A stretch of 64,000 bases of DNA from Hormiphora californensis (lineage: Eukaryota; Ctenophora; Tentaculata; Cydippida; Pleurobrachiidae): contig CM035351.1 in NCBI GenBank assembly GCA_020137815.1, forward strand, positions 124,001 to 188,000. The letters are read 5' to 3'. This document shows positions 1 through 14,300 of this stretch, in pieces (the stretch's first letter is position 1; each line of letters starts with the position of its first letter). The notes under the pieces are model-generated. The model made no database searches. It saw only the letters and a list, made by a program, of their open reading frames with translations, and was not told the DNA's origin. Both the position numbers and the translations under genes were made by a program.

Positions 1-3000
1 TTGTTTTCAGATAAGACAGGTATCACTGATATCCACACACATCTTGTTTTCAGATAAGACAGGTATCACTGATATCCACACACATCTTGTTTTCAGATAA
101 GACAGGTATCACTGATATCCACACACATCTTGTTTTCAGATAAGACAGGTATCACTGATATCCACACACATCTTGTTTTCAGATAAGACAGGTATCACTG
201 ATATCCACACACATCTTGTTTTCAGATAAGACAGGTATCACTGATATCCACAATAACAATTTCCTGTTTTCAGATAAGACAGGTATCACTGATATCCACA
301 CACATCTTGTTTTCAGATAAGACAGGTATCACTGATATCCACACACATCTTGTTTTCAGATAAGACAGGTATCACTGATATCCACACACATCTTGTTTTC
401 AGATAAGACAGGTATCACTGATATCCACACACATCTTGTTTTCAGATAAGACAGGTATCACTGATATCCACACACATCTTGTTTTCAGATAAGACAGGTA
501 TCACTGATATCCACACACATCTTGTTTTCAGATAAGACAGGTATCACTGATATCCACACACATCTTGTTTTCAGATAAGACAGGTATCACTGATATCCAC
601 ACACATCTTGTTTTCAGATAAGACAGGTATCACTGATATCCACACACATCTTGTTTTCAGATAAGACAGGTATCACTGATATCCACACACATCTTGTTTT
701 CAGATAAGACAGGTATCACTGATATCCACACACATCTTGTTTTCAGATAAGACAGGTATCACTGATATCCACACACATCTTGTTTTCAGATAAGACAGGT
801 ATCACTGATATCCACACACATCTTGTTTTCAGATAAGACAGGTATCACTGATATCCACACACATCTTGTTTTCAGATAAGACAGGTATCACTGATATCCA
901 CACACATCTTGTTTTCAGATAAGACAGGTATCACTGATATCCACACACATCTTGTTTTCAGATAAGACAGGTATCACATGATATCCACACATCTTGTTTT
1001 CAGATAAGACAGGTATCACTGATATCCACACACATCTTGTTTTCAGATAAGACAGGTATCACTGATATCCACACACATCTTGTTTTCAGATAAGACAGGT
1101 ATCACTGATATCCACACACATCTTGTTTTCAGATAAGACAGGTATCACTGATATCCACACACATCTTGTTTTCAGATAAGACAGGTATCACTGATATCCA
1201 CACACATCTTGTTTTCAGATAAGACAGGTATCACTGATATCCACACACATCTTGTTTTCAGATAAGACAGGTATCACTGATATCCACACACATCTTGTTT
1301 TCAGATAAGACAGGTATCACTGATATCCACACACATCTTGTTTTCAGATAAGACAGGTATCACTGATATCCACACACATCTTGTTTTCAGATAAGACAGG
1401 TATCACTGATATCCACACACATCTTGTTTTCAGATAAGACAGGTATCACTGATATCCACACACATCTTGTTTTCAGATAAGACAGGTATCACTGATATCC
1501 ACACACATCTTGTTTTCAGATAAGACAGGTATCACTGATATCCACACACATCTTGTTTTCAGATAAGACAGGTATCACTGATATCCACACACATCTTGTT
1601 TTCAGATAAGACAGGTATCACTGATATCCACACACATCTTGTTTTCAGATAAGACAGGTATCACTGATATCCACACACATCTTGTTTTCAGATAAGACAG
1701 GTATCACTGATATCCACACACATCTTGTTTTCAGATAAGACAGGTATCACTGATATCCACACACATCTTGTTTTCAGATAAGACAGGTATCACTGATATC
1801 CACACACATCTTGTTTTCAGATAAGACAGGTATCACTGATATCCACACACATCTTGTTTTCAGATAAGACAGGTATCACTGATATCCACACACATCTTGT
1901 TTTCAGATAAGACAGGTATCACTGATATCCACACACATCTTGTTTTCAGATAAGACAGGTATCACTGATATCCACACACATCTTGTTTTCAGATAAGACA
2001 GGTATCACTGATATCCACACACATCTTGTTTTCAGATAAGACAGGTATCACTGATATCCACACACATCTTGTTTTCAGATAAGACAGGTATCACTGATAT
2101 CCACACACATCTTGTTTTCAGATAAGACAGGTATCACTGATATCCACACACATCTTGTTTTCAGATAAGACAGGTATCACTGATATCCACACACATCTTG
2201 TTTTCAGATAAGACAGGTATCACAGATATCCACACACATCTTGTTTTCAGATAAGACAGGTATCACTGATATCCACACACATCTTGTTTTCAGATAAGAC
2301 AGGTATCACTGATATCCACACACATCTTGTTTTCAGATAAGACAGGTATCACTGATATCCACACACATCTTGTTTTCAGATAAGACAGGTATCACTGATA
2401 TCCACACACATCTTGTTTTCAGATAAGACAGGTATCACTGATATCCACACACATCTTGTTTTTCAGATAAGACAGGTATCACTGATATCCACACATCTTG
2501 TTTCAGATAAGACAGGTATCACTGATATCCACACACATCTTGTTTTCAGATAAGACAGGTATCACTGATATCCACACACATCTTGTTTTCAGATAAGACA
2601 GGTATCACTGATATCCACACACATCTTGTTTTCAGATAAGACAGGTATCACTGATATCCACACACATCTTGTTTTCAGATAAGACAGGTATCACTGATAT
2701 CCACACACATCTTGTTTTCAGATAAGACAGGTATCACTGATATCCACACACATCTTGTTTTCAGATAAGACAGGTATCACTGATATCCACACACATCTTG
2801 TTTTCAGATAAGACAGGTATCACTGATATCCACACACATCTTGTTTTCAGATAAGACAGGTATCACTGATATCCACACACATCTTGTTTTCAGATAAGAC
2901 AGGTATCACTGATATCCACACACATCTTGTTTTCAGATAAGACAGGTATCACTGATATCCACACACATCTTGTTTTCAGATAAGACAGGTATCACTGATA

Positions 3001-6000
3001 TCCACACACATCTTGTTTTCAGATAAGACAGGTATCACTGATATCCACACACATCTTGTTTTCAGATAAGACAGGTATCACTGATATCCACACACATCTT
3101 GTTTTCAGATAAGACAGGTATCACTGATATCCACACACATCTTGTTTTCAGATAAGACAGGTATCACTGATATCCACACACATCTTGTTTTCAGATAAGA
3201 CAGGTATCACTGATATCCACACACATCTTGTTTTCAGATAAGACAGGTATCACTGATATCCACACACATCTTGTTTTCAGATAAGACAGGTATCACTGAT
3301 ATCCACACACATCTTGTTTTCAGATAAGACAGGTATCACTGATATCCACACACATCTTGTTTTCAGATAAGACAGGTATCACTGATATCCACACACATCT
3401 TGTTTTCAGATAAGACAGGTATCACTGATATCCACACACATCTTGTTTTCAGATAAGACAGGTATCACTGATATCCACACACATCTTGTTTTCAGATAAG
3501 ACAGGTATCACTGATATCCACACACATCTTGTTTTCAGATAAGACAGGTATCACTGATATCCACACACATCTTGTTTTCAGATAAGACAGGTATCACTGA
3601 TATCCACACACATCTTGTTTTCAGATAAGACAGGTATCACTGATATCCACACACATCTTGTTTTCAGATAAGACAGGTATCACTGATATCCACACACATC
3701 TTGTTTTCAGATAAGACAGGTATCACTGATATCCACACACATCTTGTTTTCAGATAAGACAGGTATCACTGATATCCACACACATCTTGTTTTCAGATAA
3801 GACAGGTATCACTGATATCCACACACATCTTGTTTTCAGATAAGACAGGTATCACTGATATCCACACACATCTTGTTTTCAGATAAGACAGGTATCACTG
3901 ATATCCACACACATCTTGTTTTCAGATAAGACAGGTATCACTGATATCCACACACATCTTGTTTTCAGATAAGACAGGTATCACTGATATCCACACACAT
4001 CTTGTTTTCAGATAAGACAGGTATCACTGATATCCACACACATCTTGTTTTCAGATAAGACAGGTATCACTGATATCCACACACATCTTGTTTTCAGATA
4101 AGACAGGTATCACTGATATCCACACACATCTTGTTTTCAGATAAGACAGGTATCACTGATATCCACACACATCTTGTTTTCAGATAAGACAGGTATCACT
4201 GATATCCACACACATCTTGTTTTCAGATAAGACAGGTATCACTGATATCCACACACATCTTGTTTTCAGATAAGACAGGTATCACTGATATCCACACACA
4301 TCTTGTTTTCAGATAAGACAGGTATCACTGATATCCACACACATCTTGTTTTCAGATAAGACAGGTATCACTGATATCCACACACATCTTGTTTTCAGAT
4401 AAGACAGGTATCACTGATATCCACACACATCTTGTTTTCAGATAAGACAGGTATCACTGATATCCACACACATCTTGTTTTCAGATAAGACAGGTATCAC
4501 TGATATCCACACACATCTTGTTTTCAGATAAGACAGGTATCACTGATATCCACACACATCTTGTTTTCAGATAAGACAGGTATCACTGATATCCACACAC
4601 ATCTTGTTTTCAGATAAGACAGGTATCACTGATATCCACACACATCTTGTTTTCAGATAAGACAGGTATCACTGATATCCACACACATCTTGTTTTCAGA
4701 TAAGACAGGTATCACTGATATCCACACACATCTTGTTTTCAGATAAGACAGGTATCACTGATATCCACACACATCTTGTTTTCAGATAAGACAGGTATCA
4801 CTGATATCCACACACATCTTGTTTTCAGATAAGACAGGTATCACTGATATCCACACACATCTTGTTTTCAGATAAGACAGGTATCACTGATATCCACACA
4901 CATCTTGTTTTCAGATAAGACAGGTATCACTGATATCCACACACATCTTGTTTTCAGATAAGACAGGTATCACTGATATCCACACACATCTTGTTTTCAG
5001 ATAAGACAGGTATCACTGATATCCACACACATCTTGTTTTCAGATAAGACAGGTATCACTGATATCCACACACATCTTGTTTTCAGATAAGACAGGTATC
5101 ACTGATATCCACACACATCTTGTTTTCAGATAAGACAGGTATCACTGATATCCACACACATCTTGTTTTCAGATAAGACAGGTATCACTGATATCCACAC
5201 ACATCTTGTTTTCAGATAAGACAGGTATCACTGATATCCACACACATCTTGTTTTCAGATAAGACAGGTATCACTGATATCCACACACATCTTGTTTTCA
5301 GATAAGACAGGTATCACTGATATCCACACACATCTTGTTTTCAGATAAGACAGGTATCACTGATATCCACACACATCTTGTTTTCAGATAAGACAGGTAT
5401 CACTGATATCCACACACATCTTGTTTTCAGATAAGACAGGTATCACTGATATCCACACACATCTTGTTTTCAGATAAGACAGGTATCACTGATATCCACA
5501 CACATCTTGTTTTCAGATAAGACAGGTATCACTGATATCCACACACATCTTGTTTTCAGATAAGACAGGTATCACTGATATCCACACACATCTTGTTTTC
5601 AGATAAGACAGGTATCACTGATATCCACACACATCTTGTTTTCAGATAAGACAGGTATCACTGATATCCACACACATCTTGTTTTCAGATAAGACAGGTA
5701 TCACTGATATCCACACACATCTTGTTTTCAGATAAGACAGGTATCACTGATATCCACACACATCTTGTTTTCAGATAAGACAGGTATCACTGATATCCAC
5801 ACACATCTTGTTTTCAGATAAGACAGGTATCACTGATATCCACACACATCTTGTTTTCAGATAAGACAGGTATCACTGATATCCACACACATCTTGTTTT
5901 CAGATAAGACAGGTATCACTGATATCCACACACATCTTGTTTTCAGATAAGACAGGTATCACTGATATCCACACACATCTTGTTTTCAGATAAGACAGGT

Positions 6001-8304
6001 ATCACTGATATCCACACACATCTTGTTTTCAGATAAGACAGGTATCACTGATATCCACACACATCTTGTTTTCAGATAAGACAGGTATCACTGATATCCA
6101 CACACATCTTGTTTTCAGATAAGACAGGTATCACTGATATCCACACACATCTTGTTTTCAGATAAGACAGGTATCACTGATATCCACACACATCTTGTTT
6201 TCAGATAAGACAGGTATCACTGATATCCACACACATCTTGTTTTCAGATAAGACAGGTATCACTGATATCCACACACATCTTGTTTTCAGATAAGACAGG
6301 TATCACTGATATCCACACACATCTTGTTTTCAGATAAGACAGGTATCACTGATATCCACACACATCTTGTTTTCAGATAAGACAGGTATCACTGATATCC
6401 ACACACATCTTGTTTTCAGATAAGACAGGTATCACTGATATCCACACACATCTTGTTTTCAGATAAGACAGGTATCACTGATATCCACACACATCTTGTT
6501 TTCAGATAAGACAGGTATCACTGATATCCACACACATCTTGTTTTCAGATAAGACAGGTATCACTGATATCCACACACATCTTGTTTTCAGATAAGACAG
6601 GTATCACTGATATCCACACACATCTTGTTTTCAGATAAGACAGGTATCACTGATATCCACACACATCTTGTTTTCAGATAAGACAGGTATCACTGATATC
6701 CACACACATCTTGTTTTCAGATAAGACAGGTATCACTGATATCCACACACATCTTGTTTTCAGATAAGACAGGTATCACTGATATCCACACACATCTTGT
6801 TTTCAGATAAGACAGGTATCACTGATATCCACACACATCTTGTTTTCAGATAAGACAGGTATCACTGATATCCACACACATCTTGTTTTCAGATAAGACA
6901 GGTATCACTGATATCCACACACATCTTGTTTTCAGATAAGACAGGTATCACTGATATCCACACACATCTTGTTTTCAGATAAGACAGGTATCACTGATAT
7001 CCACACACATCTTGTTTTCAGATAAGACAGGTATCACTGATATCCACACACATCTTGTTTTCAGATAAGACAGGTATCACTGATATCCACACACATCTTG
7101 TTTTCAGATAAGACAGGTATCACTGATATCCACACACATCTTGTTTTCAGATAAGACAGGTATCACTGATATCCACACACATCTTGTTTTCAGATAAGAC
7201 AGGTATCACTGATATCCACACACATCTTGTTTTCAGATAAGACAGGTATCACTGATATCCACACACATCTTGTTTTCAGATAAGACAGGTATCACTGATA
7301 TCCACACACATCTTGTTTTCAGATAAGACAGGTATCACTGATATCCACACACATCTTGTTTTCAGATAAGACAGGTATCACTGATATCCACACACATCTT
7401 GTTTTCAGATAAGACAGGTATCACTGATATCCACACACATCTTGTTTTCAGATAAGACAGGTATCACTGATATCCACACACATCTTGTTTTCAGATAAGA
7501 CAGGTATCACTGATATCCACACACATCTTGTTTTCAGATAAGACAGGTATCACTGATATCCACACACATCTTGTTTTCAGATAAGACAGGTATCACTGAT
7601 ATCCACACACATCTTGTTTTCAGATAAGACAGGTATCACTGATATCCACACACATCTTGTTTTCAGATAAGACAGGTATCACTGATATCCACACACATCT
7701 TGTTTTCAGATAAGACAGGTATCACTGATATCCACACACATCTTGTTTTCAGATAAGACAGGTATCACTGATATCCACACACATCTTGTTTTCAGATAAG
7801 ACAGGTATCACTGATATCCACACACATCTTGTTTTCAGATAAGACAGGTATCACTGATATCCACACACATCTTGTTTTCAGATAAGACAGGTATCACTGA
7901 TATCCACACACATCTTGTTTTCAGATAAGACAGGTATCACTGATATCCACACACATCTTGTTTTCAGATAAGACAGGTATCACTGATATCCACACACATC
8001 TTGTTTTCAGATAAGACAGGTATCACTGATATCCACACACATCTTGTTTTCAGATAAGACAGGTATCACTGATATCCACACACATCTTGTTTTCAGATAA
8101 GACAGGTATCACTGATATCCACACACATCTTGTTTTCAGATAAGACAGGTATCACTGATATCCACACACATCTTGTTTTCAGATAAGACAGGTATCACTG
8201 ATATCCACACACATCTTGTTTTCAGATAAGACAGGTATCACTGATATCCACACACATCTTGTTTTCAGATAAGACAGGTATCACTGATATCCACACACAT
8301 CTTG
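1..8304. repeat. 43-bp satellite array, about 193 units, intronic
   Basis: Head-to-tail 43-bp units fill the window from its first base, so the true left end is not seen. Each unit carries TTGTTTTCAG, which looks like a 3' splice site, then ATAAGACAG, then GTATCA, which looks like a 5' splice site. Variant units are confined to the left 2.5 kb (near 255-266, 976-990, 2221-2226, 2459-2505). From about 2520 to 8304 I see no variant. The array ends 19 bases before a mannosidase exon at 8324, so it lies in that gene's intron. There are no spacers, so it is not a CRISPR array. Confidence 0.97.
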
Positions 8305-8323
8305 GACCTTTCTTCTCCTACAG

Positions 8324-11300
8324 TTTACGGAACACTTGCGGACCTGATTCAGAGGTATTTATTTAGCAAAACTTGTGAATTTTCCCACGGTCATTGCTCC
8401 ACCCCCTGATGAGAATTTCTTAGTAAAGACCTATGCAGTCAATCCTCATTACTTGAGTCGCACCTATCTCTTGATCACAAATGAGTGGGTGTTCCCTTTA
8501 GCTTATCTTTTGATTGTAGGATCAGTGCAGTCACCCCATGGAAAGGTGGTTGATTAAACTGAGTTTAAAAACCCAATTTGATCTCCCCCTCTCATGGTTT
8601 CGATGAGGTTTTCTCTCCAGGAGTATTATACTTTTGTCACCCTCATCACATAATGACAATTCAAATATAATCCCTATTGAAATATCCTCCTCCTTTGTCC
8701 ATATTTTAAACCGCCCACACTCATTCATACTTAGCAACTCTCAGTAATTCAGTTTGTTGAGGGTCCAGCAAGGCAAAATACAGTCGGACCCCGAATTACC
8801 AGGAGGGAAAATTTCCCCAGAGACATTTTGACCCGTTTTCAATAAAATGTTCGCTAAAATGTTCAGGTGTGTAAGGCATTCAACTTCCTGAGAGAGAACC
8901 AGAAGATAGTGAAGGGGAAGGGTGTGAAGGTTGCAGAGGCTAATGCCAAGGAGATCCTGAAACAGTGGAGGTTGAAAGCAGCGCTACACCAGACTGGGGC
9001 GGTATTTATTGAGTTGGGAGATGACTTTGCATACACTCTTAAAGAACACACCCAGAAAATATACGATAATTACAAGGTATTATCAGGGAATTAGTTCATT
9101 ATTCATTAGTTCATTACTCATATTCCCTAAGATACTGAGATGTTGAGATCTCAACAATAATATATTGTACTATTTTGAGATCTTAACTTTATTGTGTCCA
9201 TGTATACATTGTTCTATTTCCCAGCACGTGTTGCATACACCCATGGTAATGTGCACCAGATGTTGTGGTAATGTGCAACACTGCAACAGATGTTGTGGTA
9301 ATGTGGTAATGTGCACCAGATGTTGTGGTAATGTGCAACACTGCAACAGATGTTGTGGTAATGTGGTAATGTGTACCAGAGCTCTGGAGCACTCATTCTG
9401 TATACACTGTATATATATGCTATATAATATGGTATATATATGCTATAGGCCAATGGTGTGACAGCCACCTCACGACATAGCGTCACACATATTGTTACTA
9501 AGTGTCTGTTACTAAGGGTCTTGTGAAAAGAGATGGGCCGCATAATACGTGGCATTATTACAGAGAATATTATAAGTGTTACCTAATTATTATTTATTAT
9601 ATCCCTTTTCAGATAATTATGGATGTTATTAACAACGATCCTTCACTGAACACAAAGGTAAATAGTAATCTTCATTTTAGTCCAAGTGCAGTGTTCACGT
9701 AGTGTTCACGTGCAGTATAATTCACATGCACTATTTACTTAGTTGGCAGGATGTGGTGTAGACTATTACACCACCACCGGCCACCCTGTCACTGTGTCAC
9801 ACACTGTGCAGTGTCACACCCAGTAACCACCCTGTCACTGTGTTATAGTGTTAGCATGCACTCCCTGCACGGTGGCACCAACCCTTTTTGACACTGTACC
9901 ACACTATTATATACCCTCTTCCAGGTGTCGTGGGGTGTGTTGAGTGATTATTTTGAGTGGGTCCGGGACAACCACCCTCCCTCTACCTTACCCTCCCTCA
10001 GCGGGGACTTCTTCACTTACGCAGATAGGTGTGTTCAAGTAAACAACCAATCAGAGCTCGTTATTTAGGTCACGTGACTGGTTATCATCCAATCAGGGAC
10101 CAGTATTACGCAGATAGGTGTGTTCATAGCCTCACACACATCTGTATACATGACGTGCACCATGTTTGTTTTCAATTCGACCGCGGAGAGAGAGAGCCAC
10201 ACAGCTCTGTGTTCCCCCAGTACAGTAGCTCTGTACAGCTCAGTACAGCAGCTCTAGACCCGGAAAGAGTGTTTCACAAATACAGACACACACTGCTGCA
10301 GTGGCACTAGCCGATTGAGCCGTGTAGTGCAGTATGGTAGTAGGGCCACTGTGTAGGGACACATAGTCTCACTGTGGCCCGGCCACAAAACATGTGTGTA
10401 CTAGTATAATGCAGCTGGCCCGGAAAAGCGTTCAATATTGAAAGGTTTTAGAAAAGCGTTTTAGACTTTAGAGTTGTGTGAAGTCTAGCGAGGGAGTTGA
10501 ACCTTTCTATGCGTTTTACTAATTGCATGGCATTACACTACTAACCATGCTGTATAGTGGGCTGTGAGAAAAACATGTGTTAGTTTACCAGCTGGTTTAC
10601 CGATAGTGAGCTGCAGTGTAATGTGGGTAGTGTGTGTGTTTAGTAAACACTGAACATTGTAGTCTAGGTACTGCACAGATTGGTAAAATGATTGGTAACA
10701 AGCGTGTACAAACCACAGGAAAACATTACATTTGTAGCCTACTTGCAGGCGCCTGTTTACTGTCAAATGACAATACTTTACCACTCAGTAGGGTGCCTTC
10801 TAACTCATGTAGACCATTCCAACGTGCATAATTACCAACTAAAAAACACGCTCCCAAACTATTGAACACATTACCATATTTCCCAGGCAGGCTGATTATT
10901 GGAGTGGGTACTACACATCTCGTCCATTCTATAAAAACCTGGACAGAGTCATGGAGACCATGTTGCGGTAGGTACAAAGTGAGCTAGCTTGTAGTAGTAA
11001 CATCTCATTATTATCAATATCAGCCCATTTATTTGATGCAGCACTAAATAGTACAGCTACAAAACCTACCTTTGCAAAGCAGTTGGTATTACCCCGACCC
11101 TCTCTCTCCCACTGGGGGTTTACTTCATCCCGTATATTTATTACTTTCTCACTACACTCTAATTGACAGTAGTGTTACTCTCATATTACCCTCCCTCCCC
11201 TCTCTGGGTTTATTATTTCCTTACACCCCCCTGTTATAGGAGGACCGAGGTCCTGTACAGTTTCTACAGGGACAACACACACCATTCGACCCTGAATAAT

Positions 11301-14300
11301 GCTCGTCAGACACTGTCCCTCTTTCAACACCATGACGGAATAACTGGCACAGCTAGGGGACATGTTGTAGAAGACTATGGAGGAAGGTATGGAGAAAATA
11401 TTTAGGCCAGGGAGGTAGCAGGTGTGTTAGAGCATTGGCCTGAAAGAGGTAGCACCCAATGACTCATGTCAATGTGTTGTGAAGTTGTGTACTGGCAGTA
11501 GCGCGCCGTGACACTCTTGTGTGAATTGTGCGCAACAGCGGGGGCGCGCGCACACACATGTTCATGAAACGGAGAAGTACATGAAAAAAGTGTATACAGT
11601 ATACACTATACATTGTACATTTAGTGTATAACATTGAAACTATTACCATTTCCCAGGTTATTTAACGCATGGAACGGGTGTAGATCTATACTCGCAGCAG
11701 CGACAAAGCACCTTCTCTCACTTGAAACACTACCCACCACTTACCGACTTGGATTCAATGTGTATGAAAAGGATACCCCTCTGAACGGGTCTGGGATAGT
11801 TGTTATCTATAACTCCCTCCCCAGAGATCTGTTAGCAGTCCACAGTGTTGCCGTGAAAGGGACAGAGTTGTTTGAGGTAGGAAGCTGTCATATCTACAGG
11901 TATCTTAGCACTATCTGAAATAAGGAGGGGGTTTGAAATGATTTCACTAATGATCCCAGGTTAAAGACACGGTTTATCAAATTGAACCTAACTATGACTA
12001 TGGTAAAATGGACAGGGATTCCTCTAAAGTGGTCTTTGCAAAACATACCAGCCCTGTATCTCTGACACCGTGAGTGTGCTTGAATTTGAGAAATTAGTGT
12101 AGTTTAGTTACCGAGTTCTTTGTGAATGACATCATCTTTATCTCTATTGTTTGAGTTTACCCAGACTTCCTGAATAACAACTAAGTCACCCCTACTACAG
12201 AGTGTTGTTAGATAATGGATATGAAGACTCTGCCCGGGTATGGGTTGAAACATACAACAGCTACCGATTGGATGAGAAGCTGACTGAACTATTTTGGAAC
12301 AGAGATCACCCCCCTGAGAAATGCAGGCATATCAAGATTGGTACTAAGAGGGTTGGTGGGACTATAGATTGCCGGTCAGGGCAACTCCTCTCCATTTGGA
12401 GGGATGGTACACAGATGGACATCAAACAGAATATTGTGCTTTACGACGCAACTAACAGTGGGGCTTATCTGTTTAGACCAATCGGAGAGGACGTGATGCG
12501 TAAGTAAAATAGAGAGCGAGGGAGAGTGATAGATAGTGGAGTTCTAAACTCATCATAAACATGAAGGAAACTGATTTACTCCTTCATAAAACATGTCATC
12601 TCTCAGTTGGGGAGAAAGATAGGCCGTCTATTTTGGTGTTGAGAGGTCCAGTTAGGCACCGTGTCATTGTCCGGTTTGACAAATACATCACCATCTCCTA
12701 TACTATCAATATGGTCGAAGGTAGGCTTCAATATGGTCGAAGGTAGGCTTCAATATTCCATGCTCAGACCCCTTTTCTCCCACCCCTTTTCTCCCACCCC
12801 TTGAGTCACCTGACACTGTATCTGCACACAGTTAACTGCACTCACTGCCACTATTTAACAGTTCAACTAACTGCACTCACTGCCAGGTCCAGAAGGTGAG
12901 TATATTGACATGGAGCTGCTGACTACACTGAACAGATTTGGAGACATGGTAATGAGGTTCCAAACTGACATCAAGAATGATAGGACGATATTCACCGATC
13001 TCAATGGGCACACACTTCAGGAGCACAGATACAAGGACAAACTATTCACCCAGGTATGCTATAGCCCTGTAGTAGTGCAGCTAGGTATAGACCCCCCCCC
13101 CTGTAGAATAGAAGCTACTAGCTGTTGACCTATTTGTCCAGGTATTGTAGGCCACTAAATTCCTTATTATGGTCCCAATCCCAGCTGTTTGCAGTTTGTG
13201 TCCTAATTGTTCACATATCCTCTGGCCGGCCATCAGCTGTTTGCAGTTTGTGTCCTAATTGTTCACATATCCTCTGGCCGGCCATCAGCTGTTTGCAGTT
13301 TGTGTCCTAATTGTTCACATATCCTCTGGCCGGCCATCAGCTGTTTGCAGTTTGTGTCCTAATTGTTCACATATCCTCTGGCCGGCCATCAGCTGTTTGC
13401 AGTTTGTGTCCTAATTGTTCACATATCCTCTGGCCGGCCATCAGCTGTTTGCAGTTTGTGTCCTAATTGTTCACATATCCTCTGGCCGGCCATCAGCTGT
13501 TTGCAGTTTGTGTCCTAATTGTTCACATATCCTCTGGCCGGCCATCAGCTGTTTGCAGTTTGTGTCCTAATTGTTCACATATCCTCTGGCCGGCCATCAG
13601 CTGTTTGCAGTTTGTGTCCTAATTGTTCACATATCCTCTGGCCGGCCATCAGCTGTTTGCAGTTTGTGTCCTAATTGTTCACATATCCTCTGGCCGGCCA
13701 TCAGCTGTTTGCAGTTTGTGTCCTAATTGTTCACATATCCTCTGGCCGGCCATCAGCTGTTTGCAGTTTGTGTCCTAATTGTTCACGATATCCTCTGGCC
13801 GGCCATCAGCTGTTTGCAGTTTGTGTCCTAATTGTTCACATATCCTCTGGCCGGCCATCAGCTGTTTGCAGTTTGTGTCCTAATTGTTCACATATCCTCT
13901 GGCCGGCCATCAGCTGTTTGCAGTTTGTGTCCTAATTGTTCACATATCCTCTGGCCGGCCATCAGCTGTTTGCAGTTTGTGTCCTAATTGTTCACATATC
14001 CTCTGGCCGGCCATCAGCTGTTTGCAGTTTGTGTCCTAATTGTTCACATATCCTCTGGCCGGCCATCAGCTGTTTGCAGTTTGTGTCCTAATTGTTCACA
14101 TATCCTCTGGCCGGCCATCAGCTGTTTGCAGTTTGTGTCCTAATTGTTCACATATCCTCTGGCCGGCCATCAGCTGTTTGCAGTTTGTGTCCTAATTGTT
14201 CACATATCCTCTGGCCGGCCATCAGCTGTTTGCAGTTTGTGTCCTAATTGTTCACATATCCTCTGGCCGGCCATCAGCTGTTTGCAGTTTGTGTCCTAAT

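Noticed and set aside
1-8304. CRISPR-like regular direct repeats
   Set aside because: Units are contiguous with no unique spacers, and the context is an animal intron.
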